Shown here one piece after another: positions 31,896 to 43,378 of a stretch of 64,000 bases of DNA. The DNA is taken from NCBI GenBank assembly GCA_947095585.1, contig OX352761.1:84497919-84561918 (forward strand), in the 5' to 3' direction. How positions within the stretch are numbered: the stretch's first letter is position 1; each line of letters begins with the position of its first letter. Under the pieces are notes generated by a model that searched no databases, had not been told where the DNA came from, and worked only from the letters and a program-made list of their open reading frames with translations. This stretch comes from Nephrocerus scutellatus (lineage: Eukaryota > Arthropoda > Insecta > Diptera > Pipunculidae). The translations under genes and the position numbers were made by a program.

Positions 31896-34800
31896 CTATA
31901 ATTGGTGTTCATCGATAAATTTATCCGGAATTCGTACCGGCCGCCCAGATCGGGTGGTTTTCGTCGATGTTGGTACTTTCGTAGGAGTAACCGGTTTGTT
32001 TGATGTTCGTAAAGTTGACGTCGGCACCACCTCTGTTGCTTCGTTGGTTACGGGCATATAAGCTGGCTTAAGGCGATCGATAGTGACGTTTGAATCACGA
32101 TTCGGCAGTCGCAAACGAAAATATTTTGATGTTCGATCGAGCACTTCGAAAGGTCCGTTATATGGACGCGTTAAACTCGGGCGAATAGAATCGTCGCGAA
32201 GAAATACATGCGTCGCTGTTTTCAAATCACCATGTATGAATACTTTTTTTTTGCAATGCCACGCCGTCGTCGTTGGACGAATATCGCGCATGGCGCTTCG
32301 CAGATCGATGACTGTTTGCGTTTCTGTCTTGCCTGATGGCTGCTCGTCGAAAAATTCGCCAGGTAAGCGAAGTGTTGTACCGAAAACAAGTTCGGCCGGT
32401 GATGCATTTAAATCCTCTTTATACGTTGCACGGAGGCCGAGGAGAATTGTTGGTAAATGTATTGCCCATTTTTCGGTGTTGTGACAGAGGATTGCTGACT
32501 TCAATGTGCGATGCCATCTCTCAATTAGGCCGTTTGCTTGCGGATGATATGCGGTTGTTCTAAAATGCTGAGTTCCGAGCATTCGCATGAGTTCGTTGAA
32601 GAGATGCGAATCAAATTGAGCGCCTCGGTCCGTTGTAATTGCTTTTGGAACGCCATATTTTGCTATCCAGCCAGAGATGAGTGCATTTGCAACAGTTGGT
32701 GCTGACATATCAGGAATTGGAATCGCTTCTGGCCAACGTGTGAAACGGTCGATTATCGTTAAGCAGTAGCGATTTCCTTCGGATGGTGGAAACGGTCCGA
32801 CGAGATCAATGTTTATGTGAGCGAATCGTTCACTCGGCGATTCGAATTGTTGTAACGGCGCATGTGTATGACGTCCAATTTTTGCTCGTTGACATTTTAA
32901 GCAGCTTCGAACGTATTTTGCAACATCAGATCGAATGCCAGGCCAAACCAATCGTTTAGTCATCAATCTAACCGTGGCACGTACTCCAGGATGCGAGATG
33001 TCGTGGATCGCCTGAGTGAATTGGTTTCGGAATCTTTCTGTGACAAACGGACGAATGTTGTCTGTTGAATAGTCGCAAAAAAGTCGCTTCGAGCTGCCTG
33101 GAATGGTGAAAAGTTTTAGTTTAATCGAAACGTCGATATTACCTTTTTCGAGTAGCAATTTTAATTCATCATCGTTTCGTTGATCATCCGCTAATTTTTC
33201 GTAGTCGATCTGGGCAGTGGAATGGATGCTTTCGACTCGTGACAATAGGTCGGCGGTAACATTTTCAGCTCCTTTTACGTGTCTAATATCGGTGGTTATT
33301 TGTCCGATGTAATCAAGTTGCCTTGCTTGACGATCGTTGGCTTTCTCGGGTTTTTGTGCGAAGGCAAAGGTGAGCGGTTTATGATCGGTATAGATGTGAC
33401 ATCTTCTTCCTTGCAGCATGAATTTGAAATGTTTTACTGCCAAGTACATTGCTGTGAGTTCGCGGTCATACGTACTGTAGCGAAGCTGCGCCTTGTCGAA
33501 CTTTTTCGAGAAAAAACCAAGCGGTTGTAGCGCGTTGTCTACGACTTGATGAAGAACTGCACCAGCAGCAATGTCTGAAGCATCGACATAAAGCGATAGT
33601 TCTGCTGTTTTTGATGGATGTGCGAGTAAAGCTGCGTTGGACAAATCGAGTTTGCATTTTTCAAATGCTTTTTTTGCTTCGTTCGTCCACGTAAGCAGCG
33701 TTCGATCATTTTTTTTGTTTCCTGGAATCATTTCAAGCAATTTGGCTTGCGTTTCGATGGCGTTTGGCATGAACTTGCGATAGAAGTTGAGTGTTGCCAA
33801 AAAACTTTTTAATTGCTTGACCATGGTCGGAAGTGGAAACGTTTTAATGGCTTGAATCTTTTCGGGCAACGGCAAAAGTCCTCGAGATGACACGCAATGT
33901 CCCAGAAATTCGATTTCTTGCTTACCGAATTCTCATTTCCCGATATTTATCGCCAAGTTGTATTGCTTTAGTCTTTCAAATAGTATTCGCAAGTGTTCAT
34001 GATGCTCTTCGGGCGTCGTTGAGGCGATGCACAAATCGTCTATGTATGCAAACACGAAATCGAGGCCACGGCAAACTTCATGAATTAGACGTTGAAATGT
34101 TTGCGCGGCATTACAAAGTCCAAACGTCATGAATTTGAACTCGAACAGCCCGAATGGCGTCGTAATAGCCGTCTTTTTAATGTCCTCTTCAGCGACCGGA
34201 ACTTGATGAAAGGCCTTTTGCAAGTCGATCTTTGAAAATATGGTCTTACCTTGCAAATTACCAGCGAAGTCGTTCAAATATGGTATGGGATAACGATCCG
34301 GAATCGTTATCGCGTTTAAAGCGCGATAATCCCCGCACGGGCGCCATGAACCATCGGATTTCCTTACCATATGAAGCGGGCTTGCCCAACAACTGCTTGA
34401 CGGTCGGCATATTCCTGCTTTTATCAAAAATCGAATTCCTTTTGGGCTGCTTCAAGTTTTTCGGGATCCAATCGTCGAGGTCGAGCGTAGACGGGTTGTC
34501 CTGTCGTGATGATTTGATGTATTACAGCGGAGAAAACTTTGCTTCCTGGCTGAGGCAGTTTGATAATTTGTTTGTATTCCTCGAGAAGATCAGCATAAAT
34601 CGAATTTAAATAATATGCCTTGAATTTAGTCGTGTCTTTAACCATGATGCGGAAACAGGTTGAATTAAGGCCAGTGAGTGGATCGATTATTCTTTTTCCC
34701 CATCAAGTCGATTAATAAGCCGAATTTAGTAATAAAATCTGCACCGATGATTGGCGTTGTTACGTCAGCGATTAAAAACGTCCACATGAAGTCACGTCGT

Positions 34801-35954
34801 AATCCGAGGTTTACCTTCAGTGTCGTTGTGCCGTAAGTTTTGATTTCTGTGCCGTTCGCTGCGAACAATTTAACGTCTGTTGATTTGCAATTTCCTGCGG
34901 ACTGACTGAGTGGCATGACTGATACGTCGGCACCAGTATCAATTAAAAATCCGATATTTGTGGATTTGTCGTGTATTTTCAGTCGGTTGACGAATTTGGA
35001 CTCAGGCTGTTCGCTACCTGAATCCGACGCAGGCAGCTGGCTTCAGTTTTGATTTGATTTGGCGGCGTTCTTGGCGTCGAATCTGCACGGCTTGCGACAC
35101 TGTTTTGCTTCGGCGCCAAACTTCCAATGATACCAGCAATTGGGATGATCTGTACGAGATGAATGTTCTCGAGACCTGTGGGCGTCGAACGGTTTATTGC
35201 TGCCGCTGTTGACATTGAATCTTTGCTCGAGTTCTGCGATTTGGTTGCTTAACTTCTCGAGTAAATTAATTTCGGCTGACGCCATCGGTGTAGTTCTTGT
35301 ATTTTCCAATGATACAGGTGGCTGCGGAGTCGTTTGATAAATAGTGTGATCGCCAATAGTACGCAAACGAATCGATTCGACCAATGCATCGGCTGCGACC
35401 AGTTGGTCGCTAATTGGCGAATCCTTCATCTGAATAACTGCAGCGTGCGCCATCTCCGGTAATCGTGCGGCCCATAAATTGAAAAGTGCGGTGTCGGTCA
35501 AAGAATCGTAGGCTAAATTCTTCAACTTTTGGTACAATTTGCTCGGTTTTGAGTCGCCGAGTTGCACTTCACTTATAGCTTCGCGGAATCGCTTTTGCTG
35601 CGAATCCGAATAAAAAGCGATTATAATTGGCTTAATATGGGTATATTTGTTGCCCACTGGAACCGTGCCGATTTGCGTTTGTAAAGCACCCAAGTCATTC
35701 AGCGGAATTTGCGCCATTATCGAACAATATTTTTTATTATCAACGGTCACGTTGCTAGCCTCGAACCAGAATTCCAAACTGAGGAAATAATTCTGAAGGT
35801 TATGTAAACTGTCGATTAATTTGGGCATCGGCATTCGTGGAATCGTATTGTTTGCGTCTATTCCGTGTGATTCGTCGTCACCATTCTGTTTTTCTTCTTC
35901 GTGAGACATCTCCTTGTTATGTGTGGACGAGCGCGTGTTCTGTAAAACTTCTTT
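31896..35954 (-). pseudogene. Gypsy B: internal region of the same gypsy, no LTRs
   Basis: Nearly identical to 25721-29777 but without LTRs, primer site or polypurine tract. Lesions relative to copy A: a TGA replacing the cysteine codon of GKCEFGK near 33929; a one-base deletion near 34427; a one-base insertion near 34700. It lacks copy A's TAG (CAG here). gag is intact as a frame, with the frame extended to 36005 by chance. The absence of LTRs together with flanking Helitron sequence shows it arose by tandem duplication, not by independent insertion. Confidence 0.88.
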
Positions 35955-37718
35955 CTTTACAACGAGGCATTGATAATAAGACATGTGCTTGATGATGTCA
36001 AACAAAGTATTATATCAGTTAGGCATGGCCGTGTCGAATCGCCCAATGCACGACGCTTTTAATCAAGATTTGCGACGTGACAGTATGATCTCGATGCTTT
36101 AAGGGAATCAGTTAGAATAAATGTTACGCTGTTAAAACAACAACAAAAATATGTCTTTAATTCACTAATGAAAGTTGTAAATGATGGAACTGGAGAAATT
36201 TACTTTTTGGACGCTCCAGGTGGTACAGGAAAGACTTTTTCGATTTCATTGATTTTAGCAACAATTCGCTCACAAAATGAAATTGCTCTCGCACTTGCTT
36301 CATCTGGTATTGCAGCCACATTATTGGAAGGAGGTCGAACAGCCCATTCTGCGCTTAAATTACCATTTAATATTGAAATGAAACCCTGACCTGCAACATT
36401 TCGAAGAGCTCAGCAATGGCAAAGGTTTTGCAGCAATGTAAGTTGACAGTATGGGATGGCACATCAAAAGTCTTTGGAGGCGTTAGACAGAACTATGAAA
36501 GATCTGCGAAACAATCAAAACCGATGGTGGAGCGATGATTTTATTAGCAGGAGATTTCCGTCAAACATTACCAGTGATTCCACGGTCAACGCCAGCGGAT
36601 GAAATCAATGCATGTTTAAAGTCCTCCATGTTGTGTAAATACGTCAAGATACTAAATTTAAGCAAGAATATGCGTGTAGAATTGCAAAATGATCGATATG
36701 GAGAAATATTTTCTAAACAACTCATTGACCTTGGTAATGGCAAAATACCTGTTGATGATACAACTGGCTGCATTACATTTCCTGTCGATTTTTGTCAGTT
36801 TACTGAAATAACAACCGAGCTCATAAAGAAGGTGTTTCCAAACGTCGCTCAAAAATACAAAGATAATTTTTGGTTGAGCGAACGTGCTATATTAGCTGCC
36901 AAAAACACGGATGTAAATGAAATAAACTTCAACATTCAAAATGAAATTGCAGGTGAATTAAAGACATACAAATCAGTAGATTGCGCAACTAATCAAGATA
37001 ATATCGTCAACTATCCACCAGAATTTTTAAACTCATTCGATTTGCCAGTATTGCCACCCCATAATCTTCAATTGAAAAAAGGATCGGTAGTCATAATGTA
37101 ACGAAATATTAACCCACCGCGTCTTTGTAACGGCACAAGGCTATCAGTGAAAAATTTACTTAACAATATAATCGAAGCAACAATTCTAGAAGGAAAATAT
37201 AAGGGAGAAGAAGTGTTGATACCCCGCATCCCAATGATTCCAACTGACGTACCATTTGAATTAAAACGACTGCAATTTCCAGTGCGGCTTGCTTTCGCAA
37301 TGACCATAAATAAATCACATGGTCAGTCTTTAAGTATTTGCGGAGTTAATCTTGAAAACCCATGCTTCTCTCATGGACAGTTGTATGTTGCCTGCTCCCG
37401 CATTGGGAAACCGTCAGATATATTTGTTTACACGCCAAGTAACCAAACAAAAAATATTGTAATCGCGCGCGCGAATTACCACCCTAAATGAGTTTGATTA
37501 TCAAAGACTAAAATTTTGCAAGTTGAATGCCAAGTGTAATTGTGCCAAGTGGAATTGTGCCAGTGGAATTGTGTCCAGTTGAATTGTGTCTAGTGGAATT
37601 GGCCTAGAATCAAATAACGTGATCACTCGGAAATACGTTATATTTATTTAATTTTTACTATTAACTTTTGACAGAACGAAGTCTGTCCGGGCCATAAAAA
37701 AAAATTTAAAAAAAATCT
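35955..37718 (+). pseudogene. Helitron 3: duplicated helicase part and 3' end
   Basis: Near-identical copy of about 30135-31888, including the same internal TAA after GSVVIM, the Walker A piece 36168-36389, 36535-37101, 37147-37491, the 15-bp minisatellite and the 3' hairpin (37670-37687). The left junction to gypsy B is AAAACTTCTT|TCTTTACAACG. It has no 5' end of its own. Confidence 0.88.
37515..37610 (+). repeat. 15-bp minisatellite, second copy
   Basis: Same AGTGGAATTGTGTCC units as 31690-31785, carried along in the tandem duplication. Confidence 0.8.
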
Positions 37719-39066
37719 TCTATATAAATAAAAATGAATGTTGCTAAGTGCAAAACTCGAGAACGGCTCGACCAATTCGGCTAATTTAAGGTACACGGAA
37801 TGTTTTTATAAAGAAATAAAAAAACAATTTTTTTTTTAGCTGTCAAACGGTTGACGTAAATTGTCAACGTCAATCTAAACGAAACAAATGCGCGTTTGAA
37901 TTATTTATAGTATACATAAATAATCAAAGACAATATTATAGTAACAATTAATTCTTCTGTGCGTGGCGGTTCTTGTTTTTTTTTTATTTTCACTTCTCTT
38001 GAAAACCAATTATGTGTTCCGTGTGATTACGTTTAGACCCATGCCGCCAAAACGTGGGGTCAGTAAAAAATGCTACAAACCAAGCAAATTTTCAATCTAA
38101 TCGGACTACAGCACAACGTGAAGAGCGAAATGAAATTGAAAGGATAGATTACGTGCAACGCGTCGTCTTCGAACTGCTTCCAATGTTTCACGAGCGGCTT
38201 TCAGTTACATTGTTTCAATTGACTACAGTTTCGACGAATGCGTTGCTATTGGACCTATGAACTTAGTTTGCTCATATTGTAAGGCATTGTAATACAATAA
38301 TGAAGCAAATGGATTGTGTTGCGCAAATGGAAAAGTGAAATAAGCGCCATTGGTTCCACCACCAGAGATTGTACTCATTGGTTTCAGGAACTGGAACTGA
38401 TTCTATACATTTCCTTGCAAACATACAAAAATATAACAACTGCTTCATAATTTTTTTATGTCGTCTCGATCATAACTGACGCTAGAAACGACATATTTGG
38501 TTATTTTTTTTTGTTTTGTTCGTTATGCTCGCGGAGAAATTTTTAGCAAAAGAAAATTCGGGAAAAATACAAAAAGAAGTAGGAAAATTTGGAAAACGAT
38601 GAATTGGATATTGTTTGAGGAAAAAACTCTGTTGAATGTTTTCGGTAAAACGAAAAATCTGGAAAAACGAAAAAAAAAAATAAAATTAATTTTTTTTTAC
38701 TTTTATGTTGATTCGCGATCTCTTCAAAACAAGTCGTTATTTCATTTATATTCCAATAGATTCCAATTGTTTGAGTTACGTGCGCAAGTGTCATTTGACA
38801 GCTGATCCATTTGCATGGTCTTTCTTTTGCGATCTGTCAACGCATCCCGATGATTCCGACCGACATGCCATTAGACTTTAAGCTCTTGCAGTTTCGGGTG
38901 CGGTTTGCATTACAATAAACAAATCACAAGGTCAGTCAATGAGTGTTTGAGGCATTTACCTTGAAAATCCATACTTCTCGCGTGATCAATGGTATGTCGC
39001 CTGTTCCAGTGTCGGAAAACCATCAGCGTTGTTTGTTAACGTGCCAGACGTTGAAGTAAAACTTCT
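37719..39066 (+). pseudogene. Helitron 4, internally deleted
   Basis: Starts TCTATATAAATAAAAATG immediately after the end of Helitron 3. It encodes a diverged N-terminus (MPPKRG at 38041) and broken text (DECVAIGPMNLVCSYC at about 38230). It then skips to helicase C-terminal text (ITINKSQGQSMSV, VACSSVGKPSALFV at about 38910-39050), with stops and no Walker A. The 38460-38830 stretch in between is AT-rich and unassigned. It is more diverged than Helitrons 1-3, so older. Confidence 0.75.
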
Positions 39067-39199
39067 TTGATGTTTTGCGAAAAAAGACCTCCAAAAGGAT
39101 CTCAAAATACCCTAAACCCTAATAAAAAAAGAAACTCAAAACTCACAAAAAAACCAAGACCCCCATAAAACTCTCAAAATACCCCCCAAAAGACACTCA
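39067..39199. other. Low-complexity A/C-rich stretch
   Basis: Repeated CTCAAAATACCC and CTCAAAA blocks with no coding signal. Confidence 0.6.
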
Positions 39200-39540
39200 A
39201 AAGCCCCGGGTATCAAAGGACCATTACTTACATATGGATCCGAGACTTGAGTGCTTAGCAAAAAGCATTCTGACCTCTTAGCCGCGTTCGAGAGAAAAGT
39301 CTTACGGAGAATTGTTGGCCCCGTATGTGAGGAAAGACGATTCCGGATAATGATGAGATCTACGAGCGTTACCGCGATGTCGACATCGTGAAGAAAATTA
39401 AGGTCGGTAGGCTCCGGTGGGCACGACACATTGCTCGCATGAGCGAAGAGGATCCTGCTCGGAAAGTCCTTTGCGGTAGGATTTATGGAACACGACAGCG
39501 AGGCCGGGACCGGGCCCCGGTTGTAGAGCCAAATATGATG
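39200..39540 (+). pseudogene. RTE-like LINE RT C-terminal fragment
   Basis: Across two frames, translation gives LLTYGSET, FERKVLRRIVGPVCEERR, then IKVGRLRWARHIARMSEEDP and GTRQRGRDRAP. This is the standard C-terminal region of RTE-type or related LINE reverse transcriptases. A frame change lies near 39390. No catalytic part remains. Confidence 0.7.
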
Positions 39541-39554
39541 ATGATGAAGATGAA

Positions 39555-39965
39555 TGGGATCGTTGTATACCGTTGTTTACGATGGGTTACCGTAGCGCTG
39601 GCCACAACACGACTAAAAACGCACCAGCAATGGTTGTATTTGGCAATGAACTTCGTCTACCATACGACAGTAAGTTTGGATCACCACCAGTAGAGCCGAC
39701 AACAAAGGAGAACTACGTTAGTGATCTAAGACAGAGGATGATCGCTGTTCATGCTGCAGTAAGGAGCAGCAGAGTGGATGCCAGCCACCGGATTAAAACG
39801 CGATATTACTTGCTGTGGAGGATTTCAGGAAGGAGATTTGGTTTGGCTGTACAATCCCAAGAGAAGAAAAGGAAAATCTGCAAAACTACAGCAAAGTTGA
39901 ATGAAAATTGTCCAAGGTACAACATCAGAAGGAGTGCTGCATCTGTTCGGGACGAACAGAATTAA
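39555..39965 (+). pseudogene. Gypsy integrase C-terminal fragment (Osvaldo/Ulysses-like)
   Basis: The frame 39573-39965 reads FTMGYRSAGHNTTKNAPAMV, then FGNELRLPYDSKF and DLRQRMIAVHAAVRSS, the region just after the integrase core of Ty3/gypsy elements. The following part is frame-damaged. It stands 55 bases upstream of the LTR end at 40020, but that LTR is on the opposite strand, so the two do not form a normal pol-LTR junction. Confidence 0.7.
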
Positions 39966-40019
39966 GATGGGTGTAATGTTACGAAAAGTAGTTAGTAGCG
40001 CAGATAATGGGATTCGAAT

Positions 40020-42106
40020 CTGTTATGGAGCGAGGTCCCACTAGGAGTTCTGCCACTGGCAAGGACGTCGCGACACGCTCGCGGTTGCTCGGATAAGCTC
40101 CTCGGACGGGCGGTCCTTGTCACTTACCAGTGACACCTCGTCATGAACAAAAATTTTAATTATCGTGTCGACTTATTTAAAAAAAAAATAAAAAAAAGGG
40201 AAAATCGGAATCAAAAGGGGCTGGATAAATGAGGGAATAAAGGATACCGTCCCTCAGTCCCGGTGCAACCAGGCCATTCCTTTGTTTTTAATCTCTAAGC
40301 ACTTATAACTATATTACTCTAAACTAAAATTATATTGAAATTATCCAAAAGAAAACCTTCCTTTTTTTAAAAGATAATATAATTTCTTTTAAATTAAATT
40401 ATATAGGAAATTTTCGTTTTCACTTATTAGCTAATTAAATCTAGGAATGATTAAATCTAAAAGGAATGACTTCATTGCACCTGTACCGAGGCCCTACAAA
40501 ATCACGAAGAAAAAGGTCGGCTTTACTAAGTCCATCTGTTCGCAGTCCGTCGAGTCATACCTGAAAAGCGCCGAGAGAAATCACCGTGGGATCACCAATC
40601 CCAGCCACACACATAGAGCCGACTTGTCTACTCACTCATGGTGAGGACAAGAAAAAATATAAAAAGGAATTATATAGGGTTTTTCAATAAGAGCACTTCA
40701 ACTTTTTTTTTGAATAAAACACAAACTGTTCGACTTTTGAACTAACTTTTTTTTATTAACGAATTTGAACATATACATATGATACATTTAAGTATGAAAC
40801 TCGATTTCTTTTGCATGACCACCGCGTGCACGTTTTACGAAGTGAGCCTCATCGCTGAAGATGATTTTTCGGTGAAAATCTGTATCATTTTCGATTTGCT
40901 CTTGAGCCCAATTCACGAATCGGCGTCGCTTCAAATGGTCAAACGGCTTTAGTTGTTGTGTCAGCTTGATCTTATACGGATGTAGGCCAAGATCTTTACG
41001 TAAAATCGATTGTCGAAAGGGCTGGCTTGTTAAATGGACCGTAAAATGGCCGTAATGCTCTTAAAGTAGCGGCAACAGAACGATTATTTTGATAAAAAAT
41101 TTGCACGATTTGCAATCGCTGTTTACATGTGTAGCGTTCCATGATAAAATGTATACTAATGAAGTTTCCAAATGACAAAAGAACAATAAAAAATATGGCG
41201 TTGTTCGCCGTCTCTATTGGAGAAAAGTTGAAGCGCACCTATTGAAACACCCTATACCTCCCACCCAATGGGCAACGGCAATAAAAACTCAACTATTTAT
41301 CTTTTCAAATCTTAAATACATTTGTTACTTTTTTATTCAAAAAAAATTCAAATTAGAATGACGTATGTAAAAATTCAATTTAAAATATAATGGAAATATA
41401 TTTAGCAATAGAGTATATGAATATATTTTTAAAATTCAATTGGAATGTAAAAAAATATATGTATTTTCAAAAAAAATTATAATTCATTTGTAATTATAAA
41501 AGAAGGATAAACCAAATTATTGTTTGTGCAATTAAATTACGATAAATTAAAAAACGAAATTTAATAAAAACTCAGAAATTTAAAAAAAAAATGAATTATG
41601 AATTATTAAATACTGCTCTTAGTAGCCAATGGGTGTATAAAAAAGATACATGTAAAAGAACATACTTGAGTGTTTTCAAAGAGATCCTGCCGGCATGATG
41701 TCGTTGAATCACCTGTTGTAACACTGTGGAGAATTATTGCTAACTACTAAACGTAGTTTACAATAGATATATATTTAAAAAGGAAATTCGATAAAAAAAA
41801 CCAAAAAAACTCAATTTTAAATTGAATAAAAAACTCAAAAAAAGGTAAGTAATTCGATTTTACTTTGAATAAAAAAAACTCAAACGTAGAGAAAACTCAA
41901 TTTCAAATTAGCTGAAGCAATAAAAAAAAACTCAGAAAAGCAAAAATAGAATCAATTTTGAATGAAACTAATATCAAAAGAAAACTCAAGAAGGTAGCAA
42001 GAAATCAATAAAAAAACTCAAATTTTAATTTAGAAAAGAACTCGGTTTACGGTTTGAGCAGCACTCGAACAACTCGATCCACTTTAATAGTTCGGGTTTT
42101 TGCCTT
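40020..42106 (-). mobile_element. Long LTR, inverted copy (left arm of palindrome)
   Basis: Reverse complement of the LTR at 47598-50395, beginning exactly at its terminal bases (TGTTATGGAGCG here, CGCTCCATAACA there). It is interrupted by a mariner remnant at 40675-41254. It also lacks the LTR's 5' portion: after GGGTTTTTGCC (about 42106) it joins DNA that in the right arm lies upstream of the LTR. No primer site follows its U5 end. Confidence 0.85.
40675..41254 (-). mobile_element. Tc1/mariner remnant with intact 28-bp inverted ends
   Basis: 580 bases with matching ends: TAGGGTTTTTCAATAAGAGC on the left and, in reverse complement, TAGGGTGTTTCAATAGGTGC on the right. TA is duplicated on both sides. 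The uninterrupted LTR at 49756-49764 shows the empty site with one TA. On the minus strand it encodes a helix-turn-helix start (MERYTCKQRLQIVQIFYQNN) and, in another frame after a deletion, transposase core text (FVNWAQEQIENDTDF, IIFSDEAHF) containing a catalytic-aspartate-type motif. The C-terminal catalytic part is deleted, so it is non-autonomous. Confidence 0.9.
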
Positions 42107-42571
42107 TGTCTCTTGTGGAAACCAATTCCATCACCACGTCCTTTTTTAAATTTTAGTCACATTTACTAACGACATAAAACACAAATATCATACACTTAAC
42201 ACCTACAATTAATGTTAAGTACATACATTTAAATATTTTTACAGCGAACCCTCAAACCAACTTTACCCCAACATATATTTTGTCTCTTTTGCTTCCTCAC
42301 CACAATCTGTGTGCAATGGAGCATTTGTCATTTCATCTAAAAAAAACCTTTCCACCACAATCACTCTAGTCCATTTCTTAGCGGCCGATATTTGTCAAGA
42401 TATCAATTGACAGATATCGGTCAATAATATCTCTAGTTGTCAATCTCGGTGCGGTGTCTTTTGTGTGTTCTTTTATTCATAATTGCAATGTATTTGTCAA
42501 AATTACTTTGTTTTTTTTTTGTAATTTGTAATTGTTTGTTTTACTTGTATTTTTATTTAAAATTAGTTCGT
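42107..42571. repeat. Inner inverted arm, left
   Basis: Reverse complement of 46884-47355 at roughly 95 percent by eye. It includes its own smaller palindrome, GATATTTGTCAA with TTGACAGATATC around GATATC (about 42388-42419). The inner edge is AATTAGTTCGT. This DNA lies outside the LTR, so the inverted duplication spans the LTR plus neighbouring sequence. Confidence 0.88.
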
Positions 42572-42789
42572 AAATAACGTCGCGTGTGAATTAAAGTGTA
42601 TTGTGTCGGATAGACTTGGGGAAAGATCCGCCGCTAGTCTACAAGATAACTAGGATTATGGAAAACAAATGCAGTTTATTTGCATTTTTGGGATCATGGG
42701 ACTCTGTGAGCTGTCGCACAAAACAACAACCAGGAAGGCTTCAATTTTTTAAAATCTTTCAGGTATGTCACAACGCGTTCTAAACGCGA

Positions 42790-43378
42790 AAACATAACAC
42801 TACCACTTATAGTGGTACAGCTATCTCCGGATAGCAAGATCGAAAACTTGAAGAACATTAGGTATGTCGGTGGCCACGTAGTGACCTTCGAAAAAATTAG
42901 ACGAAGTGATATTCTGCAATGTCACCGATGTCAGAGATTCGGACATACTTCGTCCAATTGTAATATGGAATTCAGGTGCGTTAAGTGCCAAACGTTGCAT
43001 AGTCCGGGAGAATGTACGGTGCAGAAAGATGTAGGCAAGGAGCAGCTGTTCTGCGTGCTTTGCGGAAAAACGGGACACCCTGCTTCATGGCGAGGTTGCG
43101 AGGTTTATAAAAACCTCAACGACCGGCTCCAAGCCAAGAAAAGGGTAACTAAACAAAATACAATTCAAAAAACCAATTATGTTGAAAATTTCGTGAAAAC
43201 GGGAGTTTCATTTGCTGATATGGCGAGAAATAATATTGGCCTACATACGGTTTCGAATTCTCCAAATGAAAGTTTGGAAAATAAAGTAAACACTCTTGCC
43301 AAAGATGTAGCAGATCAAAAGGTGCAACTTAACACCATCTTGAATCTGCTGCGCGGTTTGTTGAATGTCAGCGCTTAG
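42790..43378 (+). CDS. Jockey-type LINE ORF1 (gag-like, N-terminally truncated)
   Basis: The frame encodes LPLIVVQLSPDSKIENL, then GGHVVTFEKI, then three zinc knuckles: CHRCQRFGHTSSNC, CVKCQTLHSPGEC and CVLCGKTGHPASWRGC. This order is standard for Jockey-superfamily ORF1 proteins that bind LINE RNA. The first ATG-like start (42812) is inside the conserved block and the frame is open upstream to about 42765, so the N-terminus is lost or lies in another frame. It ends at TAG 43376-43378, overlapping the ORF2 start by 14 bases. Confidence 0.8.

Noticed and set aside
25909..34132. Plus-strand open frames opposite the gypsy pol genes
   Set aside because: They are antisense shadows of long minus-strand pol frames, identical in both copies only because the DNA is duplicated.
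39105..39125. CCCTAAACCCTAA, like a plant-type telomere repeat
   Set aside because: Only two units in a low-complexity A/C-rich stretch. Insects normally do not use this repeat and nothing else points to a telomere.
40020..42106. 3' LTR for the gypsy integrase fragment at 39555-39965
   Set aside because: The LTR is in the opposite orientation to the integrase frame, and no polypurine tract lies between them.
42601..42783. 60-residue frame upstream of LINE ORF1
   Set aside because: Non-ATG start and no motif. It overlaps the region where ORF1 reads in another register, so it is probably chance.
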